This document shows positions 1-5,014 of a stretch of 24,428 bases of DNA, piece after piece (the stretch's first letter is position 1; each line of letters opens with the position of its first letter). The position numbers and the translations under genes were made by a program. This stretch comes from a virus, in IMG/VR virus record IMGVR_UViG_3300025128_000321, positions 1 to 24,428 of that record; one strand, written 5' to 3'. The notes beneath the pieces are model-generated. The model made no database searches. It saw only the letters and a list, made by a program, of their open reading frames with translations, and was not told the origin of the DNA.

Positions 1-480
1 TACCATACCGTCCTCACGGTGGAGTGGTGTGTGGCAGTTGGCTATCACGTCCTCGAAAGGTGTGCCAGCAGGGCTGGGTTCGGTCAGTTGGAAGAGTCCA
101 TCGAAGCGTCTGCTCTCGATGTAGCTTTCTACCATCTCCATGCCTTGGTGTTGCGCTTCGATGGACATGCATAGCTTGCAGTGCTTGAGTGTCTCTTGCT
201 TGATGAAGGTTATGACCTCATCGATGTCATTGGTACACAGTAGCTGCTCTTGGGAATCGCAATGCTCTATCACGTACTGATACCATATCGACGGATCCCA
301 AGTCACGGTGGAGTGTGGTATTGGGAAGTCTACCCATACCGTGCAGTTGATGTCCTTGTGTGACCAACCGGGGCAGGCGTTGTTGGTGGGGCTGGTATCT
401 CCCACAAACCCTAATGCCTCAAGTTTCTCCAGTCCCTCTGGTCGTACCCAGTTATTCGGATATGTATTCTCTTGTGCCAT
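1..480 (-). CDS. Hypothetical phage protein, partial (C-terminus off the left edge)
   Basis: The reverse strand is open for 160 codons from an ATG at 480 to the window edge without a stop, so the protein continues outside. It begins MAQENTYPNN, and the first five residues match those of the next gene upstream. A GGGAGAG ribosome-binding site lies 7 bases before the ATG, inside a leader nearly identical to that of the gene at 525-1151. A short Cys motif (HCKLC) occurs around residues 104-108. I do not recognise a family and give no function. It is the third visible cistron of a minus-strand, probably early, operon. The reading frame, ribosome-binding site and conserved leader make it a confident gene, but its product is unknown. 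Confidence 0.75.
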   Translation of the reverse strand, partial: MAQENTYPNNWVRPEGLEKLEALGFVGDTSPTNNACPGWSHKDINCTVWVDFPIPHSTVTWDPSIWYQYVIEHCDSQEQLLCTNDIDEVITFIKQETLKHCKLCMSIEAQHQGMEMVESYIESRRFDGLFQLTEPSPAGTPFEDVIANCHTPLHREDGMV

Positions 481-502
481 GTCGTTACTCTCCCAAGTTT
501 TA
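466..502 (-). repeat. Leader repeat copy 1 (ribosome-binding site plus start codon)
   Basis: This 37-base block matches 1137-1173 at 35 positions. Read on the minus strand it holds AAAACTTGGGAGAGT, a short spacer, then the ATG and codons for MAQEN. It sets the start of the gene ending at 480. The core ACTTGGGAGAGT occurs a third time at 1786-1797. Confidence 0.85.
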
Positions 503-524
503 GATTAAGTGAGGTCCGGGGCTA

Positions 525-1151
525 TTAGATGGCGTCGCAGTCGCAGCGGACGCATTCGCAGTCACATGCATTGCCCTTCACGTAGCAGTCATGGACGCAC
601 TTGGAACCGTCTGTTAACTCTTTATCCCTGATGACCTGTGCAATCTTGGCGACCATCTGCTCAAGGCTCCAGCCTTTGCTATCGTCCGCTACTCCCATGC
701 CGATGTACTCGTCAAGGTATGGCTTGTCATCTTCAATGCCTGTCCGGTGCATGTTCCAATCGAGGTAGCCGTTGCCGTCCCATTCAAGATTCTCACCGTG
801 TATGCCGAAGTACCAACTGTAGTCAGGCGTGAAAATAATCACGCCATCATCGTCTGTTAAGGATGTGATGTCTATCACTCCATCGTTTGGGATGTGATGT
901 CTAATGAGTGCATCAAGTAGGTTTTCGGGCGTGATGCCTGAGTCCTGATTCAGGCTAGGGACTAACAGCTTGACGGCTACAGCCAAGGCGCAATCGTCAT
1001 CATGTCTGGTGGACATTAGCGCATCATCATCCTCGATGTACTCACCGCCACAGTCTGGGCAATTTTCGCCGTTGCTATGGATGTTGTAGTAGCTATCTAC
1101 TAGTCCAGATAGTGCCTGTTCCAGTCGTAGTTCCCGATTCTCTTGTGCCAT
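525..1151 (-). CDS. Hypothetical protein with Cys-rich C-terminal tail
   Basis: This is a 208-residue acidic protein starting MAQENRELRL. The ATG at 1151 sits 7 bases after a GGGAGAG ribosome-binding site. Near residues 31-54 there is a CPDCGG motif followed by H-x3-C, which could bind zinc. The last 24 residues contain seven cysteines in C-x3-C-x6-C-x-C-x-C-x2-C-x-C order, resembling a metal-binding tail. The middle is rich in Asp, Gly and aromatic residues with no family I recognise. It lies 45 bases from each neighbour in the minus-strand operon. The first five residues and the leader are shared with the downstream gene, suggesting duplication of the start region. Metal binding is an inference from the cysteine pattern only. 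Confidence 0.75.
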   Translation of the reverse strand: MAQENRELRLEQALSGLVDSYYNIHSNGENCPDCGGEYIEDDDALMSTRHDDDCALAVAVKLLVPSLNQDSGITPENLLDALIRHHIPNDGVIDITSLTDDDGVIIFTPDYSWYFGIHGENLEWDGNGYLDWNMHRTGIEDDKPYLDEYIGMGVADDSKGWSLEQMVAKIAQVIRDKELTDGSKCVHDCYVKGNACDCECVRCDCDAI

Positions 1152-1173
1152 GTTGTCACTCTCCCAAGTTTTA
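1137..1173 (-). repeat. Leader repeat copy 2 (ribosome-binding site plus start codon)
   Basis: This 37-base block differs from 466-502 at two positions. It carries the GGGAGAG ribosome-binding site, start codon and first codons of the gene ending at 1151. The two differences lie in the spacer between the ribosome-binding site and the ATG. Confidence 0.85.
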
Positions 1174-1196
1174 ATATGCCTGTGTCCTGTGGTTGG

Positions 1197-1778
1197 CTAG
1201 TGTAATGCAAACCCTACGTGTCCACGGGTTTTGATTGGGCAGTATCCGCAAGCTTCGCAGTCTGGCATCTTGCCTGTCTGCTCAAGGCAAGGCATGCCCC
1301 GGAATCTATCATCACCGATTATATAGCTAACACGCCAATCTTCTGGCGGTAGTGGCATGGTCGTGTCACATGATGCGAATAGTTGCATGTTAGGTAATGC
1401 GCGTAGTGTCTCAAGGTGTGGCAGTAGTTCGGGCACGTTCCAGCTGCGCGTGTACGCCCAAAAATGTGTGTTCGGATTGTTGCGCACAACCTCGATTGCG
1501 AAGTGTATATATTCCACACTGTCGAAATCGCCTGATACATGGAAACGGAAGAGATCCCTGAGTTTCGAGGGTAGGTTGATTGTGCCTTGTGCGAATTTCG
1601 CCTGTAACTTGAACCGCTGGAAGTTTCCTTTTTTCGCGTAGCAGTCAACGCAGAAATCGGAAGCACCGGGGCAAGTCTCTCCCGCTTCCCTATTGATGAC
1701 TGATACGTGTTTACCCAGTTTGCTATTCCCATTGTGTGCATATGTCCCGCTGAATTGTGCTAGTGTGGTAGCTACCAT
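1197..1778 (-). CDS. GP88-like phage protein
   Basis: This 193-residue protein fits the phage gene-product-88 family. It has NSKLGKHV near residues 18-25, a CPGASDFCVDCYA cluster at 36-48 (C36, C43, C46), the hallmark FRFHVSGDF at 77-85, and an FWAYTRS strand-like motif around 106-112. A second Cys cluster, C164 and C174-x2-C177-x2-C180, lies near the C-terminus and suggests a metal site. The biochemical role of the family is not established to my knowledge. The ATG at 1778 is preceded by GGGAGAG with an 8-base spacer. It is the promoter-proximal gene of the minus-strand operon, and a TATAAT-containing promoter candidate lies about 115 bases upstream. The family call rests on motif memory, not on a search. 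Confidence 0.72.
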   Translation of the reverse strand: MVATTLAQFSGTYAHNGNSKLGKHVSVINREAGETCPGASDFCVDCYAKKGNFQRFKLQAKFAQGTINLPSKLRDLFRFHVSGDFDSVEYIHFAIEVVRNNPNTHFWAYTRSWNVPELLPHLETLRALPNMQLFASCDTTMPLPPEDWRVSYIIGDDRFRGMPCLEQTGKMPDCEACGYCPIKTRGHVGFALH

Positions 1779-1785
1779 TTTTAAA

Positions 1786-1797
1786 ACTCTCCCAAGT
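1786..1797 (-). promoter_or_regulatory. Leader core copy 3 (ribosome-binding site of GP88-like gene)
   Basis: The minus strand reads ACTTGGGAGAGT here, identical to the core of the two longer leader repeats at 466-502 and 1137-1173. GGGAGAG lies 8 bases before the ATG at 1778. All three minus-strand genes therefore share the same ribosome-binding element. Confidence 0.7.
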
Positions 1798-1813
1798 GTT
1801 TTTTAGTGGTGTC

Positions 1814-1849
1814 AGCCCGTAACCATTCGCAGTGGATACGGGCTTTTTT
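1814..1849 (+). terminator. Intrinsic terminator-like hairpin, plus orientation
   Basis: AGCCCGTA (1814-1821) pairs with TACGGGCT (1837-1844). After an A/A mismatch, CCA pairs with TGG, leaving a 7-base loop. Six T residues follow at 1844-1849. The shape is a strong intrinsic terminator for rightward transcripts, although no rightward gene is visible to its left. In the leftward transcript it would be a leader hairpin of the GP88-like operon, without a U-run after it. Confidence 0.6.
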
Positions 1850-1886
1850 GTGTGCGCGGTTTACCTCTCCATTTATTTAGAATGTA

Positions 1887-1899
1887 CGTATATTATACG
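1887..1899. promoter_or_regulatory. Palindrome over the leftward -10
   Basis: CGTATA, one central base, then TATACG form a perfect inverted repeat that covers the leftward -10 hexamer. It could be an operator, but part of the symmetry comes from the -10 itself. Confidence 0.35.
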
Positions 1900-1920
1900 C
1901 GCCCGGGTGTAATCATACAA
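1892..1920 (-). promoter_or_regulatory. Candidate leftward promoter
   Basis: On the minus strand TTGTAT (1920-1915) and a perfect TATAAT (1897-1892) are separated by 17 bases. The -35 matches the bacterial consensus only partly, while the -10 and the spacing are ideal. The -10 lies inside the 13-base palindrome at 1887-1899. It would drive the minus-strand genes starting at 1778. Confidence 0.5.
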
Positions 1921-1928
1921 GTCATTTG

Positions 1929-1946
1929 AATGTATATCCATACATT
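1929..1946. promoter_or_regulatory. Operator-like inverted repeat between divergent promoters
   Basis: AATGTAT and ATACATT form a perfect 7-base inverted repeat with a 4-base gap. It lies between the leftward -35 (1915-1920) and the candidate rightward -35 (1950-1955). A dimeric regulator bound here could control both directions. A CATTTGA direct repeat (1923-1929 and 1943-1949) overlaps its ends. Confidence 0.45.
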
Positions 1947-1949
1947 TGA

Positions 1950-1979
1950 TTGACTAATTTCAGCTGCGGATGCTATGTT
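1950..1979 (+). promoter_or_regulatory. Candidate rightward promoter
   Basis: TTGACT (1950-1955) matches five of six -35 bases. After 18 bases comes TATGTT (1974-1979), preceded by TGC as in an extended -10. Transcription from here would give a leader of roughly 370 bases before the terminase small subunit gene. Confidence 0.4.
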
Positions 1980-2073
1980 GGTCGAAGCATTCGAACTTGC
2001 ATAATCTGGAAGCGCCAGAACGGGCTGGGGACCTTACACGTTGGCGAATGTGTAGGGTGTGCGCACAAGTTCA

Positions 2074-2109
2074 CCACTGACACACCCGGAAATAGCACAG
2101 TGTCAGTGG
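2074..2109. other. Perfect 10-bp inverted repeat (hairpin) in the leader region
   Basis: CCACTGACAC (2074-2083) and GTGTCAGTGG (2100-2109) are exact reverse complements separated by 16 bases. No T-run follows on either side, so it does not look like a terminator. It may be an RNA hairpin of the long leader or a protein-binding site. A separate 10-base palindrome, TGTGCGCACA, lies just upstream at 2058-2067. Confidence 0.6.
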
Positions 2110-2157
2110 CAATTGCGTTAAATCCGCCATAGGTACAGTGGGCGAAATACGCCTAAA

Positions 2158-2227
2158 GAATACTAGTTAACTAGATATCTAGATAACTAGAACACAGTAA
2201 ACAAAGCTTACAAGTTAACTAGTATTC
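2158..2227. repeat. CTAG palindrome array upstream of terminase small subunit
   Basis: CTAG occurs at 2163, 2171, 2179 and 2187, exactly 8 bases apart, and again at 2219, 32 bases further on. The first four sit in a 28-base near-perfect palindrome (2163-2190, one A/A mismatch, core CTAGATATCTAG). The outer arms 2158-2172 and 2213-2227 form a perfect 15-base inverted repeat. Short direct repeats ACAGTGGGCG flank the structure at 2135-2144 and 2267-2276. The position, about 135-200 bases before the small terminase gene, suits a packaging-initiation site or a regulator-binding site. It is AT-rich and non-coding. Confidence 0.7.
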
Positions 2228-2280
2228 ATCCTTTTAAAGGCAAAATCTCAAGATCGGAAAATCGCCACAGTGGGCGTATA

Positions 2281-2330
2281 AGCTACGTACAACGGTCTTA
2301 TTAAAAGCCGACCTGGGCGTAGCTAGACCG
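2281..2330 (+). other. Interleaved inverted repeats, possible pseudoknot leader
   Basis: AGCTACG (2281-2287) can pair with CGTAGCT (2318-2324). CGGTCT (2293-2298) can pair with AGACCG (2325-2330). The arms are interleaved in A-B-A'-B' order, so both stems together would form a pseudoknot, or alternatively they are mutually exclusive hairpins. The element ends 30 bases before the terminase small subunit start. Confidence 0.4.
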
Positions 2331-2337
2331 AGAATTT

Positions 2338-2353
2338 ACACCCAAACAGGTGT
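2338..2353 (+). promoter_or_regulatory. Hairpin masking the ribosome-binding site of terS
   Basis: ACACC (2338-2342) pairs with GGTGT (2349-2353) around a 6-base loop. The only Shine-Dalgarno-like sequence for the ATG at 2361 is AGGTG (2348-2352), 8 bases upstream and largely inside the stem. Translation of the small terminase could therefore be limited or regulated. Confidence 0.4.
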
Positions 2354-2360
2354 TCTAAAA

Positions 2361-2843
2361 ATGAGTACACAAGATAACCCGGATTCACACGCACCGGCAG
2401 CTGTTTCGAGTGTGGGAATAGTTCCTAAAGAATCTGAGATATATAAAAACACTACTGCTAGAAAGAAAGCTTTTTTAGTTGCATATGCCAAGTGTGGAAC
2501 CGTAACACAAGCCTCGAAAGCTATCGGTATTAACCCGGCTACGCCTTATGACTGGCTCAAACACGATAACGATGGATTCAAAGCTAACTTTGAACATGCA
2601 AAGCAAAGCTTTGCAGATTCATTGGAAAGCATAGCTTTCGAGCGTGTGCAAACAAGAGATACCAACGATGTCCTACTGATAACGCTTTTGAATGCACATA
2701 AACCTGATAAGTACAGACCAAACACACAAGCTACCAATGAACAGGCATCGGAAGTGATTGCAAAGTTAACAAGGTTGACAAGGAAGTCAGTCGGGGGTCA
2801 GGAGGAGACAGTTGAGATAGCAGAGGTACGAGGTGGGGGGTAG
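2361..2843 (+). CDS. terS: Terminase small subunit-like protein
   Basis: This 160-residue protein has the usual small-terminase helix-turn-helix layout. KKAFLVAYAKCGTVTQASKA leads into GINPATPYDWL (about residues 35-66), followed by a helical segment (NFEHAKQSFADSLESIAFER) and then DVLLITLLNAHKPDKYRPN, a pattern common in small terminase and phBC6A51-type homeodomain proteins. The helix-turn-helix would bind the packaging site, and the protein would recruit the large subunit encoded at 5229-6614. A palindrome array lies just upstream and is a candidate target. The gene is visibly richer in A+T than its downstream neighbours up to about 2760, after which it turns G-rich. Four genes separate it from the large subunit, which is unusual. 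It could instead be a regulator with the same fold. Confidence 0.68.
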   Translation: MSTQDNPDSHAPAAVSSVGIVPKESEIYKNTTARKKAFLVAYAKCGTVTQASKAIGINPATPYDWLKHDNDGFKANFEHAKQSFADSLESIAFERVQTRDTNDVLLITLLNAHKPDKYRPNTQATNEQASEVIAKLTRLTRKSVGGQEETVEIAEVRGGG

Positions 2844-2851
2844 GGCTTAGG

Positions 2852-2893
2852 AGTTGGTGTGTGGTGGGATGGATACCCCCAACTAAGTTTTTT
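2852..2893 (+). terminator. Weak terminator-like hairpin after terS
   Basis: AGTTGG (2852-2857) pairs with CCAACT (2879-2884), with a possible inner GGG/CCC stem. After AAG, six T residues follow at 2888-2893. The large bulge and the gap before the T-run make it only a moderate terminator candidate. It ends 13 bases before the next start codon, so it may also affect translation of that gene. Confidence 0.4.
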
Positions 2894-2905
2894 AAGTAAA
2901 AAGGC

Positions 2906-3373
2906 ATGTTTGATTACAACTGGTTACCAGTAAACAAAGCGGACAGGAGAGCAGTGGGACTAGCGGACCGACACTATAGCCGGCAGACGCCGGGTAGTCG
3001 TGAGATAGGCCCACCGGGTCAAAAGATAATCTTGATGACCCAGGACTGTCGGGCGTTATGGGGATCACACAGGCCGGCGCCGTGGGCCGAGGTAAAGAGG
3101 GCAGACGGCTTTGAAGGTCATACGTGTTTCATCTTCAGGAACGAGGGTGAGGAGTTATCGAGCGGTTTGATACGAGAAGCTGTTGGGTTGACGAGGGAAA
3201 TGTGGGGAGATGCTGATTTTATGACCTATGTTTCTGCTGAGAAGGTAAAGAGTATCAACCCTGGATATTGTTTCTTGAAGGCTGGATTTGAGCCTGATGG
3301 TTGGATCAACGGCAAACATGGTCGGATGAGGCGGTTAGTGATGTCGCTTTCAGAAGTCAAGGAATGTAAGTAA
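2906..3373 (+). CDS. GNAT-like phage protein, possibly Mom-like DNA modification protein
   Basis: This 155-residue protein has ADRHYSR (20-26), a PG-turn at 37-38, FRNEG (77-81), SSGLIREA (85-92), a TYV strand (107-109) and NPGYCFLKAGF (118-128). The pattern belongs to a common phage family that I associate with the GNAT acetyltransferase fold and with Mu Mom, which modifies adenines to block restriction enzymes. If so, it would act on phage DNA before packaging. The ATG at 2906 is the only upstream start in this frame, because a TAA lies at 2897-2899. Its AAAAAGG sequence ends one base before the ATG, too close for normal initiation, so translation may be poor or regulated. A Com-like zinc ribbon at 15484 is a possible partner. 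The fold call is moderate and the Mom role is inferred. Confidence 0.55.
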   Translation: MFDYNWLPVNKADRRAVGLADRHYSRQTPGSREIGPPGQKIILMTQDCRALWGSHRPAPWAEVKRADGFEGHTCFIFRNEGEELSSGLIREAVGLTREMWGDADFMTYVSAEKVKSINPGYCFLKAGFEPDGWINGKHGRMRRLVMSLSEVKECK

Positions 3374-3387
3374 AAAGAGGTCTTAGA

Positions 3388-3642
3388 TTGCAGGGATACA
3401 GCAGCAGCGGTGTACAGACGAACCCAGGTTGGCAGTTGCAGGGGAACTGTGTGATCTGTGGGCTCTGGGGGGTACTGGAGCATCGTTGTAGTAGGTGTGA
3501 GAACAGGTCATGTGGGAGTGAGAGGTGTAAGAAATTGGTGAAGGAAGTGTCGATGTGTGCAGTGCCTGAGAGGACGTTAAAGAACCGATGGGGTGACCTG
3601 GTTGAGTCCCCCTCGTCCTTGGTAGCCCCATCGGTGTTGTGA
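3388..3642 (+). CDS. Small Cys-rich zinc-binding protein (HIT-finger-like spacing)
   Basis: This 84-residue protein starts at TTG 3388, with AGAGG 7 bases upstream, so the weak start codon is well supported. Cysteines fall as C21-x2-C24-x9-C34-x2-C37-x4-C42-x4-C47, ending in CKKL. The HRCSRC...C...C pattern resembles the treble-clef HIT zinc finger, although the match may be convergent. It most likely binds one or two zinc ions. The C-terminal part (RTLKNRWGDLVESP) is not recognised, and its codons overlap a long inverted repeat at 3584-3635. The gene sits between the GNAT-like protein and the C5 methyltransferase and may belong with DNA modification. Function is unknown. Confidence 0.6.
   Translation: MQGYSSSGVQTNPGWQLQGNCVICGLWGVLEHRCSRCENRSCGSERCKKLVKEVSMCAVPERTLKNRWGDLVESPSSLVAPSVL
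3584..3635. other. 10-bp inverted repeat at the end of the zinc-finger gene
   Basis: ACCGATGGGG (3584-3593) and CCCCATCGGT (3626-3635) are exact reverse complements separated by 32 bases. No T-run follows. It lies in the last codons of the gene ending at 3642 and may be an mRNA stem. Confidence 0.5.
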
Positions 3643-3722
3643 TGCTTCCCGGATCGAAGGCCACACCCGTTTAAATGTTTTCGGGATTGTTAAGACATGA
3701 AGACGCCTAGGTCCGGGTATGT

Positions 3723-4265
3723 ATGTTAAGGGAGTTGAGTCTGTTCTCCGGGTACGGGGGCATGACGTTGGGATTGAGACTGGCTGGTTGGCCGGTTCGG
3801 ACGGTGGCGTATGTGGAGAGTGACCCTTGGTGCCAGAGGGTATTGAGGGCGAGGATAGAGGACGGGAGTCTGGACGGTGGTGATATACACGGGGACATCA
3901 GGGAGTTCGGAGCGGAGCGGTACGTTGGAGAGGTCGATCTCGTCAGCGCCGGGTTCCCGTGTCAGCCGCACAGTTTTGCCGGAAGTAGAAGAATTGCCAA
4001 AGGGGAGTTCGACCCAAGGAACCTCTGGCCCGAGACACGAGAGATCATTCGGGTGGTGGGACCCGAGTGGGTCGTGCTTGAGAACGTACCAGGCATCCTT
4101 TCTGGAAATGACGGAAGGCAGGGGTACGGGATCAGTGTACTCGGAGAGCTTTCCGAGTTGGGGTTTGATGCTAGGTGGGGAATTCATAGCGCAGCCGACG
4201 CCGGGGCACCCCATCTCAGGAAACGGTGGTGGGTGTTGGCACATACCCACGCCTACGACCGCTGA
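3723..4265 (+). CDS. C5 cytosine DNA methyltransferase, catalytic half (motifs I-VIII)
   Basis: This 180-residue frame contains the catalytic half of a C5 cytosine methyltransferase. It has motif I LFSGYGGMTLGL (7-18, S-adenosylmethionine binding), E32, motif IV GFPCQPHS (77-84, catalytic Cys80), motif VI ENVPG (120-124) and motif VIII GAPHLRKRWW (161-170). It stops at 4263-4265, right after motif VIII. The target-recognition region and motifs IX-X are absent here but lie downstream in the +1 frame (to 5004). Either the gene is frameshifted by mutation or sequencing error, or a +1 ribosomal shift joins the halves, or this is the alpha subunit of a split enzyme like M.AquI. No restriction enzyme is nearby, so it would be a solitary protective methylase. 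The start has no strong ribosome-binding site. Confidence 0.85.
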   Translation: MLRELSLFSGYGGMTLGLRLAGWPVRTVAYVESDPWCQRVLRARIEDGSLDGGDIHGDIREFGAERYVGEVDLVSAGFPCQPHSFAGSRRIAKGEFDPRNLWPETREIIRVVGPEWVVLENVPGILSGNDGRQGYGISVLGELSELGFDARWGIHSAADAGAPHLRKRWWVLAHTHAYDR

Positions 4266-4281
4266 CGTGTATACGGGGAAT

Positions 4282-5004
4282 ATGAAGAGTTCCCAGCAGT
4301 CGGACGGGTCTATGCACTCGGTCAGCTTGCCTGATTATGTGGAGATGTTCCCTACGCCCAGCACCATGGACCATATCGAGAGGAAGGGCATGAGGCCCAG
4401 CAGGGCGGCTACGAACCGCACCACGGGGTATCTGAGCGAAGAGGTGGTCAGGTGGGCCACGCCCACGGGGGAAGACGCCAAGAACACCGGCAATGAATCA
4501 AGAGAGAAGAGACACGGCCCGATGCTGAATTTACAGGTCACCAAGTGGCCTACGCCTACAGGGGATGACGCTAACAACGTCACCCGTGCCAGTGGGGACT
4601 TCCAGAGTCTAAGCAGGGAAGCCCAGCTTTGGCCCACGCCTGCGACCAGCCAGGACTACAAGCCGGTCAGACCGTCAGCACCTTCCGAGGCTGAAGGAAT
4701 GCACGGTAAACGTCTGGTGGGTGCGGTCGGTGACGTGGAGCCTGAGAATATAGGCGGCTCACTGAACCCGGACTGGGTCGAGCAGCACCTGATGAGCCTA
4801 CCAGAGGGCTGGACGAGACTGGAGCCAGTACCTGACGGGGCGTATGACGAGTGGTTCGACGCGATGAGGGACGGCACCTGGTGGGATACGGAACGTGGAC
4901 TGCCACGGGTCACCACGGGCGCCGAGAACAGGGTGAATAGACTGAAGATGTTGGGTAACGGGATAGTGCCGGCCACGCTGGCATTGTTCTTGATCGACGA
5001 TTGA
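4282..5004 (+). CDS. C5 methyltransferase target-recognition half (motifs IX-X), shifted frame
   Basis: This frame carries the missing half of the methylase. It has repeated (W/F)-P/A-TPT-type units (IPTPTTAD, MFPTPST, WATPTGEDA, WPTPTGDDA, WPTPATSQD) typical of the target region of one phage and actinobacterial methylase subfamily, then SLNPDWVEQHLMSLPEGW (motif IX-like) and NRLKMLGNGIVP (motif X). The frame is open upstream, overlapping the catalytic half. I place the start at ATG 4282, preceded by ACGGGGA, if it is translated separately. A +1 shift near 4239-4245 (CAT ACC C) would instead give one 426-residue protein reading LAH-PTPTTAD, which matches normal family length. Split enzymes with the same break after motif VIII are known. 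The sequence is certain, but the translation mode is not. Confidence 0.65.
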   Translation: MKSSQQSDGSMHSVSLPDYVEMFPTPSTMDHIERKGMRPSRAATNRTTGYLSEEVVRWATPTGEDAKNTGNESREKRHGPMLNLQVTKWPTPTGDDANNVTRASGDFQSLSREAQLWPTPATSQDYKPVRPSAPSEAEGMHGKRLVGAVGDVEPENIGGSLNPDWVEQHLMSLPEGWTRLEPVPDGAYDEWFDAMRDGTWWDTERGLPRVTTGAENRVNRLKMLGNGIVPATLALFLIDD

Positions 5005-5014
5005 TGCGGCTAAC

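Noticed and set aside
1950-2132. 60-codon TTG-started frame with several cysteines
   Set aside because: It has no ribosome-binding site and no alternative start, its TTG is the -35 of a promoter candidate, and it is crossed by a perfect 10-bp hairpin. Better read as leader sequence.
2158-2227. Phage attachment site or transposon end
   Set aside because: No integrase or transposase gene is visible and no target duplication is seen, so the palindrome array is reported as a likely binding site instead.
3726-4250. 174-codon minus-strand frame over the methylase
   Set aside because: The plus strand encodes unmistakable methyltransferase motifs there, so the antisense frame is a by-product of codon bias.
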